This document shows, in pieces, positions 1-11,193 of a DNA stretch of 64,000 bases. Under the pieces are notes generated by a model. It had not been told where the DNA came from and searched no databases. It saw only the letters and a program-made list of their open reading frames with translations. Positions within the stretch are counted from its first letter, which is position 1, and each line of letters opens with the position of its first letter. Source of the stretch: Ligustrum vulgare (taxonomy: Eukaryota > Streptophyta > Magnoliopsida > Lamiales > Oleaceae); the NCBI GenBank assembly GCA_963555705.1, contig OY743169.1:44566124-44630123 (forward strand), written 5' to 3'. Both the position numbers and the translations under genes were made by a program.

Positions 1-1422
1 ACCTCGAATCATCATAGTCGCCACCACACAACCCGCAAACCTCCACTGCCACTTGAAACAACGCCTACTGCAACTTCTAAATCCCCTCAATTTGACACCC
101 AAAAACCCCAAGAAAAATCACGAATTAGTTATCCGAACCCTTACCGACAACCGCCGATCGACTTGACCCAAACTTTTCGCCAAAAAAAGGCGATTCCCAA
201 TATCGAACCCAAGCCTCGAATTAACTCGTTTCTCGCACCAAAAAGCCTCAAAATACCTCCTCTCGACCAACCACCAGCTACCTCGATCGTCGCCACGCAG
301 AGACGGCGATATCACTGCCTACACTGCCGCGCGATTGGAATTTCGGACGAGGGGGATTTCCCCCACCCGATCGTCTCTCTGGTTTAACAGAGGGAGAGAA
401 ATGAATTTTGTTTTATATATTGTTTGATTTTGAAAAATTTCCTTTTGCCCCCAGTCCTTTTAAAAGTTTGATTTCAGTCCTTTTGTTTTAAATTGTTTTC
501 TAGTCAGCCCTTTTAGATTCAAAATCATTTATTTCAGTACATCACTCTTAAAAATGTTCATCTCAGCGCTGTAATTTCTGAAAATCTCTGACTTAGTCCC
601 AAATTTTATTTAATTACTCAAAACAGCCCCATGATTTATTATTTATGTGAACCAGCCCATGATTTCTTACAATTAAACTATTTAGTCCCTAAAGCCTTTT
701 TAAAATCTTATTATTACACAAAATTCACCATTTTAGACTCGATTGTTCAACGGTCTAATTTTAATTATTTAAATTTATTTTATAGGACTAGACGAGATGC
801 GAAAGAAATAGGTGTTTTATCCCGTTTGCTCAATACTCAAGAAATAAGGTAAACTCTTATTTACAAATTTATATTTTCAAATGTGCGCATCAATGATTAT
901 TTGGATTATAAGTTTAGCGTGTATGATTGTGTTCATGAGAATTACTTGTTTTTCAAGCTTGAGACTATGTTACGAGAATTTACTTGTTTAAATGCATGAG
1001 ACTTGAACTTGTATTTTTATTATTTGTTCATGAGACTACTAATGATTGTTAGACACCTGAGACTTGAATATCATGATTATGTGTTTTTAATTTATAATGT
1101 CAAATGATTATTGTGCGTGAGTCTACTGAGTATTTCTTAGTAATACTCACGTTTTTCCAAAAAACAAATTTTGCAGATGACAGAGTTGACGGCGAGGCAT
1201 ACGATGGTGGCTACTAACGAGCCTTTTAAAAATGTTTTATTTGAAATCACAAACTTATTAATTTTTTCAAGTTATTTCCGTTTTCGATCTATTGACAATT
1301 TAAATATTTTTTTATGAAGTTACGTGAATTAAATTTCAGTCATTTTTTCTTAATTATCATTTTGAAAGTTAGTTTGAGATGATGAAGTGACATTCCTGGT
1401 ATTTAGAACTCGGGGCATTACA
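1..1422 (+). mobile_element. 3' part of a long chromovirus LTR (LTR-B family)
   Basis: The segment ends in ...AACTCGGGGCATTACA, the same 3' terminus pattern as the complete LTRs ending at 16985 and 55571, and carries the shared internal block around 1120-1150 (gtctactgagtatttct). It lacks its 5' end because the window starts inside it. The following bases (1423 on) are pararetrovirus sequence rather than a primer-binding site, so this is either a solo LTR or a 3' LTR inserted in the virus. The TSD cannot be tested because the left flank is outside the window. Short ORFs here are not conserved with other copies and are not called as genes. Confidence 0.8.
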
Positions 1423-1784
1423 CATAGGACCTCATATATTATTAGGAATGAGTTTCTTAAATGGATTGGAAGATTACAGTATAAAAAGAGAAGGATTATA
1501 TATAACACATAATAGCCAAACTTATGCAGAAAGGCTGAATGAACAATCAAATAAGCTTTCCATTAGCTTTTTATATACAAGTTACCATTGTGGAAACAAA
1601 TATAACAAACATTAATTGATACAGGAAGTGATAGATCAATATTTAAAAGTTTTTTAATCAAATCATGGAATACTAATAATAAGATAAAAATAACAGGGGT
1701 ACAGGAGAAAGTGCTCATATAATTAATAGTGTTGATAAAGTCTATATAATACTTGGAAATAAGCAAGTAGTAATAAACAAAATA
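1423..1784 (+). pseudogene. Endogenous pararetrovirus: aspartic protease region, 5' part
   Basis: The reading frame here carries an LLG.SFL-type strand and, near 1616-1633, an LIDTGSD motif, the active-site signature of retroviral-type aspartic proteases. Stops and at least one frame change lie just before and after it. The protease is cut at 1784 by the solo LTR 1785-4201 and resumes at 4207. This polyprotein domain would process Gag/Pol-type products in a Caulimoviridae member. Base composition is very AT-rich, like the other viral pieces. Assignment to Caulimoviridae rests on domain order (protease, RT, RNase H, then a further ORF, with no integrase). Confidence 0.75.
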
Positions 1785-4201
1785 TGTAACGCCCCGAGTT
1801 CCGAGGAGCGCGGGAACGTCACTTTTCTAGATTCTTGAATAAACTTTGTTGCGGAAAATGACTAAATCTTAAATATCGCATTTATTGAATAAAAGTTTAG
1901 CGATAATTCAAATGGAATAAGTAAATTCGTACAAATTTATAAAAATGACAATTCTTGATAAAATGAAATAATTATTTCGAAGTTCACGACTTTAAAAAAA
2001 TATCAATTTGTAATTTGCCGTCTTTGCCCATCACTCGCCACCGCCTCCGAAATCTGTAAAAATTGTTAAAACAACGGGTTGAGCATTTCAAAATGAAATA
2101 CTCAGTAGACTCATCGTCAATAATTAATCTACAAGATAATTGGACAAGTGATTATTTAAATAATGTAGTGACATTCTTTTCTTATTCATAGGCATCATAT
2201 AGTGAACGCAAATGAACACATTCTTTTCTTTTCTTGGCTAGCAGATAAGTTATGCCCAGCATAACATAATTCTTTATCTCAAAAGAGATATTCTTTTCTC
2301 ATGCAATTAAGCATAAAATCACACAAATCCACATAACATATGAAATTATAATATAAATCAATTAGTGGGGGCGAGTCTACCTTAAACTTAAAGAGTGTGG
2401 TTGAGCGGGAATGACTTCAATCTTTCAAATCTCCGTACGTCTCGTCTAGTCAATAAGTAAATTAGTCTTTAGAAATTTAAAGTTTAAAAATGATAAATTA
2501 CAATTTGAGGACTGAAATTGATGATTTGAAAGTTGATGGACTAAAATGAATACTTTGAAAGTTAAGGGACTAAAATGAATATTTTTGAAAGTTGAGATTT
2601 ATATATATATCATTTTAAATCAATATGAACAAAATCAAAAGACTTTAAAATATGGGGCTTCAATGATTGATTTTAAACCTTTGGGGACTAAAATGTAAAT
2701 CTTTTAAAAGTTGGGTCGGAGCTCAAAACAAATATTAAATTATAGGGCTGAAATAATAGATTTTAAAAATGAAGGGCTGATTAAACTCATTTAAAACTTA
2801 AGGGCTGAAATTAAAAGGTTTAAAGCTGAAAGGACTGAAATAAAACATTTTTAAAACATAGGGACCAATCTGAAATTTCTGAAAGTTAAAATATTTAAAA
2901 TAAAACAATATCATTTATCTCTCACTTTCCTAATTTCGTTAACAGAGAGAGAGAGAACACGCGAGAGAGGGAAGAGGCGATCGGCTGTCTCTCGCTCAAA
3001 CTTGTGTCCGACCAGTGATTTCGCCGGCGAAACACCGGCACCGGGTGTGACGAGCGACGGGGTTGCAAATAGGCTAAGTTCTGGGCTGATTGGGTGAGAA
3101 GACAGTGGTTGAGTTCGCGATTTTAGGAGCTCAAATTTTTCGGTGAAAGATCGATGGCTGAGGTAAGTGTTGGGTCTAATTTTTGTGTTTGAGCTTGATT
3201 TGGGGTTGATTTGGGACTGGGCTGTAATGGCTGTCGTGCGGTGCAGGTTGAGGTGATGGTGTTGGGGAGGCTTTTGTGTGGAAACCGGGAGTTAGGGGTG
3301 CGATTTGGGTGTGATTTTGAGTGATGGGTGAGAATGTGGAATTGGGCAGTGATGGATTCAAGTGATGAGGTGGTGGTGGCGGCTGCGGCTGCGGCTGCGA
3401 AGGGGTTGTGGTGTGGTGTCTGTGGAAATGATGGTGAATGGTGAGGTGGCTGACCGGTGGTTGATTCTGACATTGAGTTGGGTTGATAATGGTGGATTGG
3501 GGTGTGTCGAATTGTAGGCGATGTTGGTCGGAGATGATGAAGTTTTCTGTGTGTGTGATTGTTGCATACTGGTTTTGGAGTCTCGGCTATGGCAGTAGTA
3601 ACATTGCGTGATTGTGAGGCTTAGTTCTGATGGATGAATTTGGTGGTGGTTTGTATACAGTGTACTGGTTGTCTTCAAAAGGGTAGGCTAGAGTGAGGGG
3701 AAAGATTGAGGGAACTGGGAAAGAATTATGGGATTGATGAGTGATCAGCTTCGGCAAGCAGGGGAATGATTTTGGGGCTGAAAATGGAAATTAGGACAGA
3801 TTTCTGATTGGGAGAAATTTCTGAGAATTTGGGGTGATGATGACGGGAAAGGAAAAATTGTGTGAATGTAATTATGGGATTGAAGTTGACTAAGATGGAT
3901 TGAAAAGTGATCATGGGAAAGGGAAAAGAAATGTGCTGAATATGAAAATGGAAGTTGGGTAGGAAATTTTTGGATTAAAATGAATAAAAATTTGAGAATG
4001 AATTTAAATTGGAGATAAAATATTTTGAATTTAAAATAATTTGAATTCCAAAAATTTAAATTGAACTACGATAAATTTAAAAAATTTAAATTTTAACTTA
4101 AATTGGTTAGACGAAATTGTGTTTAAAATAAATAGGTAAAGTCGTAGCTACACGTTTTAAAAAATATTTAAATAAGTCACAGAAAATTCTTGGTCGCTAC
4201 A
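1785..4201 (-). mobile_element. Solo LTR (LTR-B family), TSD aaata
   Basis: It starts TGTAACGCCCCGAGTTCC and ends ...TTCTTGGTCGCTACA, i.e. on the minus strand TGTAGCGACCAAGAATTTT to ...GGGGCGTTACA. The 5 bp on each side (1780-1784 and 4202-4206) are both aaata, a perfect TSD. No internal region is present, so this is a solo LTR left by LTR-LTR recombination. It splits the pararetroviral protease: joining the two flanks restores the protease similarity. The stretch 3100-3700 is rich in GTG/GGT, giving His/Pro-rich ORFs on the minus strand that look compositional. Confidence 0.95.
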
Positions 4202-4468
4202 AAATATATAGTTATGATAAACTAGAATGTGATATATTATTAGGAAATGACTTTATTCAACAATTTCAATATTATAAACAAAATAATTATATGATAATGT
4301 TACAAACACCTTGGGTGCACATTTATTAAAAATACTAAGAGAATTTAGACCTTATAGAGTTTAGTTAGCCTAGCGTGGTGATAAATGGGAGAAAAAATCA
4401 ATTACACAAAACGAAATAAAAAATAAAAACATAAGATATAAAAAAGTCTTAAAAAAAAAAGAATAGAA
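4202..4468 (+). pseudogene. Pararetrovirus protease 3' part and linker to RT
   Basis: After the TSD the protease frame resumes with a C-D-I-L-L-G-N-D-F stretch near 4225-4255, matching the second conserved LLG motif of retroviral-type proteases. About 130 bases of AT-rich sequence with stops follow before the RT frame begins at 4469. Decayed and non-functional. Confidence 0.7.
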
Positions 4469-5842
4469 ATGAGTATAGAGAAAATAATAGAACAATTAGA
4501 AAAGGTTTATGGAGAAATCCATTATCATTTTGGACCATATCATCCTAGTGCTAAAATAGAATTAACAGAAAATGTTATTATAAGAGTTAGACCAATGATA
4601 TATACCATACAAGATACACAAGACTTTAAAACTCAAATAAAAGAATTATTGGATCAAAAACTTATCAGACCTAGTAATGGACCTCATAGCTGTCCAGCCT
4701 TTATGGTAATGAAACATTCTGAACAAATAAGAGGAAAAGCTAGAATTGCTATAAATTATAAAGAATTAAACAAATGTACTAAGTTTGATGGATATTTTTT
4801 ACCGAATAAAGAAGTGTTAATAAACCTTGGAAAGGAAAACAATATTATTCTAAATTTGATTGTAAATCAGGATTTTGGTAAGTCAAAATGGAAGAAGATA
4901 GCATCCAATATACAACATTTAGTACGCCTCAAGGAAAGTATGAATGGATGGTTATATCATTTGGTTTAAAAAATACATCACAAATATATCAAAGAAAATG
5001 GATAATATATTTAGAAAATTTAATGAATTTTTAATTGTTTATACTGATAATATATTAATATGTTCTCATAATAAAGAAGAACATAGAAACCATATAATGA
5101 AATTTATAAATGAATGTAAAAAAGAATGAATTGTTCTTTAAAAAAAAAAAAACAATAATAGAAAAACAAGAAATTGATTTTCTTGGATTGTCAATAGATA
5201 GAAAATGGATAAAATTACAAACTCATATATCCAAAAGGATAGAAAAGTTTTCAGATAAATTAGAATCAAAAGAACAAATACAAAAATTCTTAGAATGTTT
5301 AACTTATGCAGAAAGATTTATTGAAAATATTTCGAAAAAGAGATATAAAATCCAGATTTTACTCAGGAAAACAAATACTAAAGGATGGAGTGATGAACAT
5401 ACAGAAATTGTCAAATCACTTAAAGAAGAATTTAAAAATCTACCAAAATTAAGATTACTTGATGAAAAGATAACCTAATAGTTAATACTAATTTCTCGAA
5501 TAAATATTGGGCAGCAATATTAAAAACAGATTTTAATGAAATTTGCAGATATTCTAGTGGAACCTTTAACCAAACAGAAATAAATTATACTACCCACGAA
5601 AAAGAATTATTAACAATTATTAGAGAAATAAAAAAGGTCTCATTATTTTTATTTTCTAAAAAATTCATTGTTAAAGCTGACAATTTTCAAGTTGCAGGAT
5701 TAGTCAAAAATAAATTACCATCAGAACCTCAATATATAAGGCTTCATAGATGGTAGGCCTATTTAGCATTTTACAATTTTGATATAATTCATATTAAATG
5801 AGTTAATAATTATCTTGCTGATTTTCTAAGCAGCAATATATA
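4469..5842 (+). pseudogene. Endogenous pararetrovirus reverse transcriptase-RNase H
   Basis: Three overlapping frames (4469-4969, 4944-5129, 5110-5478) and further remnants to about 5840 together cover a Caulimoviridae-type RT and RNase H. Visible RT landmarks are IRPSNGPHSCPAFMV near 4660-4710, AINYKELNK near 4750-4770, the RKMDNIF stretch near 4990, and the palm motif near 5041 that reads YTDN where YxDD is expected. FLGLSID and the connection region follow, then RNase H with THEKELL near 5590-5610 and a final LADFLSSN-like end near 5816-5840. Frameshifts near 4960, 5120 and 5478, in-frame stops and the altered palm Asp show it is dead. There is no integrase downstream, which separates it from gypsy elements. 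It is probably the same integration as 34374-35940. Confidence 0.88.
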
Positions 5843-5844
5843 AT

Positions 5845-6910
5845 TTGCAGATGGATGATATTAAAGAATCATTGATAGACGCCAGAGTGCAAATGGACTT
5901 CCTCATGGAGAAAGCTGAGGATATAAAAGATGGAATTGAACAGATGGCAGAATACCTCCAACAAAATGTTAAATTGTTGATGGAACTTTTTGTCTCTCAT
6001 ACCAAATATACCAAACAATTGAGCGACAGAATTAGTGAAATTGAATCACTATTCGAGTTGTTAAATACCAAACAGGTTTTACCAAAGATATCAACAGGTA
6101 ATATACAAACATGTACATCTTCTGGAAGCGGTGGTGGACCTAAAATAAAAAGAGATGAACCAAGTTTGAGCCCTAAGAAGATGGTCATAAATGAAACCAG
6201 CCCAAGAAAATTGACAATAAATGTCAAAGATGAACATACCAAAGTGATTAAAACCCAAACTGAAGAGGAAGATGATTCCCATTTTTTATCAAGAGAAGAA
6301 GAATATAAAATTTTTTGCCAAATTATATATAAACTTCAGGATTGCGACTGTTACTTCATTGCATCCGAAGACCATGTTTACCCACGATTGATTGTTATCA
6401 AGGGAGGTGATCCTGGCATGACAAAATTGGCAGCAGATTATGGATTCGTAGATCTGATCTATCATCTATCCTGGAAAAGATTTAAAGGAAATTGAAAAAT
6501 TTGACAGCTTATTAAAAGGAGAAATTTCAAAATTTTCCCAAGGAAGATCAATTTACTTAAAATTTTATTCGATTGGTCCAGAAGTTGATGGAAGGGCCTG
6601 GTGAACATATTATCACAATTGAATATGTTTCAAAAACTTCCAAATTGAAGTTGGGAAAAATACCAGGCCTGTACCAAACATTACAAGATCATGGTTCCGA
6701 TCCCGTAGGGTGTTAGGGATAAAAGTCCTTTATAACATTGCAAAAAATTTGTATGAGAAAAAATTCAAATGCTTATGCCAATATGAAGAGTGGACCCTTA
6801 TTACTAATGGAGGCAAGGAAAAATCCACTATTTTGAAAGAGTATATCAACAAATTTGATATACATAAGATAAATGGAAGCGTTAACGTTACAAGAAGCAT
6901 GCATTGTCGG
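5845..6910 (+). pseudogene. Pararetrovirus last ORF, coiled-coil protein of unknown role
   Basis: An open frame of 216 codons (from 5845; likelier start MDD at 5851) begins immediately after the RNase H end, as the last ORF does in several Caulimoviridae genera. The first ~75 residues are a heptad-like helix (ESLIDARVQMDFLMEKAED...), followed by a Ser/Gly/Lys-rich linker and a conserved-looking C-terminal region with IFCQIIYKL and YFIASEDH. Similarity appears to continue past the stop at 6493 through frame changes to about 6900. Candidate roles are an inclusion-body/translation transactivator-like protein or the unknown second ORF of florendoviruses; I cannot decide. It is cut at 6910 by the copia insertion. 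Confidence 0.6.
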
Positions 6911-7897
6911 TGTTGACCTATGATTATTCACGTGTACATTATTTTGATTATAACAAATAAGATCTCTTATATTACTAATGGTTTCGATTCTCAAGTTTTA
7001 TCATAAATATGTCATTTGAATACTCTGAGATCAAAACTGTCATCCATTGAAGTACAAAGCAATCAAAAAGAGATTTGAAGTGAACAAGAGATATGTCATT
7101 TAGAAGATTTATGTTAAAAAAATTTCAACTCATTTGTAAAGGTAACTCATCAATTTTTAGCAAGTTCATAAAGCTCAAAAATATTTTTAATCATTACTTG
7201 CATAAAAGTGATTTTTCAAATCATAACATGAATTAGTTTTTGGAAAAATGAACTTTTTGATGTAAAATTAAAAATTCCAAATTGAACTATTTCGGTCGAC
7301 CGAAAGTCCGTTGATCGACCGAAAATATGATCAACCAAAACTTTTTGCTCAATCGAAAGTCTAACGGCTCAAATAGTATAACGGCTAGTTTTAAACTTTT
7401 AGTCGACCGAAAGTGTTGAATTGATCAACCGAAAGTTCCTGCAGCTCATGTTCTTGATTTATAAATAGGTCTTTCTCTTGCATTCAATTCCAACAACCAA
7501 AAGAGCAATTAAGAGAGCATATTTACTTGAAAATCATTGAGCTTACTTTGTTTTTACATTCTATTTCATTTATTGCAAAGAATTTCTTGATTGATCAAAA
7601 ACTCTTCATATCTTCATCAAGAATTCTATTTTGAAGAAAACTCATTACTCGTACTTTATTATTGATCATTGATTGAGTTCTTCATCACCGTTTCACTTAT
7701 TGAAGTGTATATCTCTCTTCATACTTAAGTACGTATTATTTGGAAAGAGAGATCATTGGTTGAAAAACTTTGATTCAAGCAAAACTATTTCATATCATTT
7801 ATCAAAGTTTTCATAAACACTTGAGCCTTAAATATTTTCTATCTATTGAAGTGTTATCCTAAAACTCTCAAGATACTTGACTTGATCATATCATTTG
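6911..7897 (+). repeat. 5' LTR of the copia element, 3'-truncated
   Basis: Aligns with 11194-12205 (roughly 95% alike by eye). At about 7897 it jumps directly into RT coding sequence: the 3' LTR continues tcatttggtaagag where this copy reads tcatttgttaagttcg. A deletion therefore runs from inside the 5' LTR into pol, removing the primer-binding site, gag and most of pol. It contains several copies of the self-complementary cggtcgaccg motif near 7290-7420. Confidence 0.85.
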
Positions 7898-8600
7898 TTA
7901 AGTTCGAGATGAAAAACTTGAAGCCAATGAATACTCCAATGAGTGCTTCAATCAAATTGGACAAAGATGAACAAGGCACTTTCATTGACATTACAAAATA
8001 TCGAGGTATGATTGGATCTCTTCTTTACTTAACCGCAAGTAGACCCGATATTATGTTTAGTGTGTGCTTATGTGCTAGATTTCAATCCAATCCTAAAGAA
8101 TCTCATCTAAGTGTTTAGATATTTATGTGGTACTAGAACTTTGGGACTTTGGTATCCAAAATGCACTCATATTGATCTTATAAATTATTCAAATGCCAAT
8201 TGGGAGGGATGCACAATTGATAGAAAAAGCACAAGTGGAACTTGTCACTTTCTAGGCTTTGCACTTGTGTCATGGTTTAGCAAGAAACAAAATTCCGTTG
8301 AATATATCTCGGCCGCTATTTGTTGTGATCAAGTTTTGTGGATGAAACAAACTCTTAGTGATTATCACTTGAATTTTGAAAATGCTCCTATTATGTGTGA
8401 TAACACTAGTGCTATTAATTTGTCAAAAATCCCATCTTGCACTCTCGCACAAAGCATATTGAAATTTGACATCATTTTCTTAGAGATCATGTGCAAAAAA
8501 GTGACATTTACTTGGAATTTATTAGTATCGAAAAAAATTGGCAGATATTTTTACTAAACCTCTCGCTCATGATAGATTTTCATACATTAGAAGATGATTG
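7898..8600 (+). pseudogene. Ty1/copia RT C-terminus and RNase H (SIRE lineage)
   Basis: Two frames (about 7900-8118 and 8111-8557) joined by a frameshift near 8105 give the copia RT end (TPMSASIKLDKDEQG, SLLYLTASRPDIMFSV) and RNase H (DRKSTSGTCHFLG, VSWFSKKQNSVEYI, LWMKQTL). The final LADIFTKPLAHDRF stretch near 8535-8580 lies in another frame. In intact copies this domain degrades the RNA strand of the RNA:DNA hybrid. One conserved block after KKQNSV is shortened, another sign of decay. Confidence 0.9.
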
Positions 8601-8679
8601 GGTATTATTGATGAAACTGATATTTGTGGGTAAATTTACATTGTATATTTGTTCTAACCGAAATATGTAAAAAAAATTT

Positions 8680-8905
8680 ATTTTTGAGCATTTCGATCGA
8701 CCGAAACATTTCGGTCACCCAAAAGGTGACTTTCGGTTGAACAAAGTGTTCAACCGAAACCTTTTTCGGTCGAACTCCTGTACGACCGAAACTAGAGTTT
8801 CGGTCGACCATTACTGGAATGAACCCTCTTGCAGCTACCCATTTTCAGACCAGCAAAGTTTTGGTAGACAGACAGACTTTCGGTCAATCAATCGAAAGTT
8901 GCGCG
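8680..8905 (+). repeat. Cluster of self-complementary cggtcgaccg-type motifs
   Basis: Within ~220 bp there are many variants of tttcggtcgaccgaaa and its half-sites (cgatcgaccgaaac, ttcggttgaac, gttcaaccgaaac, tttttcggtcgaac, tacgaccgaaac, gtttcggtcgacc). Similar motifs occur in both LTRs (7290-7440 and 11595-11735). Several pairs are close inverted repeats able to form hairpins. Function unknown. Confidence 0.7.
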
Positions 8906-9296
8906 GATTCAGACCTTTTAAACATCCATTTTATCCCCAAATTCAATTTCTAAACCCTAAATCACAATTCCTCTCTTCATTTTCATTCCAAAATTCATTA
9001 CATTTCATCCAAACACAATCCACAAATTCATGTTACCCATCATCATCTATATCAAAATTTTGATTTTTCCTTCAAAATTCACCAAGAAAAATCAAAACTC
9101 TAAACTTTGGGGGCAAAATTACGAAAGTTTCTATATTTATCATTTAAATTCAGTTTCACTCCACTCAAATCACCATTCTATACTTAAAACCGCAAAAACT
9201 ACTCTTTTTTCATCATCTCCTACCATTTTCACCAAATTTTTCAAGAAATTCTATTATCTCTTCACTAGTTGCCTCCAAAAATTTCGAAAATTCACA

Positions 9297-10483
9297 ATGC
9301 CTCCCAAGAAAAGGATGAAGAAAGGCAAAGCAAGCTCATTCAACATTGAGGAGAACGTCCCATTGCCCGATCGCTTCTCCGATCACACAATTCTCATAGG
9401 TAAGTCAATCGACTTCTTCAATTTTTACCTTCAAGCCCCTTCGTTTAATATTGAGCGTTATTTTGAAGATATAATGTTATGTCCATTTTCGAAAATTCCT
9501 ACCCGAGATTGATTAGGGAATTCTTTCGAGGAGCCACATTCTATCCGGATGAAATTATTAGTCTTGTTAAGGGAATTCGAGTCTCTGTCAAACGATCCCT
9601 CATTAGAAATCACCTAGGATTACAACCTTGTGAAAATTATGCATATGTCACCCATTATCCTGTTAGGTTCGAGAGATACAATGAACTTGAGGCATGTAGT
9701 CATGTTACTGCCTGACCACTCACTACCACCATGACCTTGAACCTCAACCATTTAACTATTCCATGCAAGGTCCTTCATCATGCAATTGCTCATCCAATTG
9801 TACCCCGTAGTGGTCATTATGACTAAGTAAATCATCTCGACCTATTCATTCTTGATTCTCTACTCGTAGGTTGTAAACTGGATTTCCCATACATTTTCAT
9901 CCAACATCTTCATCATGTCCATACATCCCCTCAAGTTTTAGGGCTACCCTACGGCATGATCTTCACCAAAATTTTCAATCACTTCAATGTACAGTTTGAC
10001 AATGAGCTCATTCTTAAACCAAAACACACCGATATTATCAACATCAACATTCTCAAATGGATGAAAATTGTCAAGGGTGACGGGCAATGGGTATGTAATG
10101 CTCAAGGTTTTGATGATGCTTCGGGGCCTACCACTTGGCCATTTACCGAAGAAGAAGCCGAAGAAGAATTGGAAATTGGTGAAGGCGCAGCTATGGGTGA
10201 GGGTGACCATGGAGGTACCGGTAAAGGTGATGAACAAGGAGGTAGGGATGAACCACCTCGACCAAGGCAACAGACTCGAGCTCTGCAAGTTGCACCACCT
10301 CCCCGTCGATCCATCTCTGAAGTTCAATTCAATATTTTAAAAGGGCGTATCGATTCTCTCACAACTGCAGTTGAAGACATCCAACATCAACTTCAACAAA
10401 TGCACACTTCTCAAGAGGCCTTCTTCGCTCAATTTTACTCCCTCTACCCTCCTAATCCACCTCCACCACCACCAGCCGATTGA
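9297..10483 (+). pseudogene. SIRE-type post-pol ORF (env-like / plant transposon protein), broken
   Basis: Starts MPPKKRMKKGKASS at 9297, in a plausible context after the pol end and spacer. The frame breaks at about 9500 (continuing in 9479-9715 with IREFFRGATFYPDEIISLVKG), is lost between about 9715 and 9956, and resumes in 9956-10483. The last part has a Glu-rich segment, a Gly/Asp-rich segment, a helix with heptads (LKGRIDSLTTAVEDIQHQLQ) and a Pro-rich tail (NPPPPPPAD). Basic start, globular middle, acidic linker, coiled coil and proline tail match the extra ORF of SIRE-like elements, sometimes called env-like; its function is unproven. No signal peptide or transmembrane segment is seen. 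Confidence 0.7.
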
Positions 10484-10676
10484 AGATCGCTTCTTTATCT
10501 TTACATCTTTAGTAGTATTTTTTAAAACTCTTTTTTTTTTTAACTATGTAATCATGTTTCAAACTGTGACATTTTTTTTTTGTTAATGTTCCTTTTGCTA
10601 CTTAATTTGCATATTGTGGATGAAATGCTATATTTTGATGTGTCATTGCCTTGCGTTGTGTTGTGATGATATTGAA

Positions 10677-10677
<1 letters not shown>

Positions 10678-10740
<63 letters not shown>
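10678..10740. repeat. (AT)n microsatellite
   Basis: About 31 uninterrupted TA/AT dinucleotides, inside the copia spacer downstream of the post-pol ORF. Confidence 0.98.
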
Positions 10741-10742
<2 letters not shown>

Positions 10743-11193
10743 TAAGATTATATTCTTATCGGTTTGTATGATATACTGAGAATCCATGTCAACAAAAAAT
10801 TTCGAAAAATAAAACAATGTGTGTTGGTGCTTGCATGACTTTATGATTCCACACTCCTTTCCATTACATCGCTTATATGCATTTTTTTACTTCATGCTAT
10901 AAGTATTCTATTAAGGGGGAACTTGATTACTTTTGTGATATTAAACTTGTAATTCTTCGTTTGTGCTTCCATGATTATTCACATATGTATTGAGACTGAT
11001 TGACACTTTTTTTCTTATGCCAAAAGGGGGAAGATATATTTGATAAGATTTGAACTTTTTTATCTTGTTATGTTATGATATAAAGGGGGAATTCATTGCA
11101 GAAGAAAGGGGGAATATGAACTCACATATACATTTCATCATTTTCTTACGAAATACAAATTATATTGTTTGTCATAATCAAAAAGGGGGAAAT

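Noticed and set aside
1563..1766. Minus-strand ORFs within the viral protease region
   Set aside because: AT-rich shadows; the plus strand carries the DTGSD protease motif.
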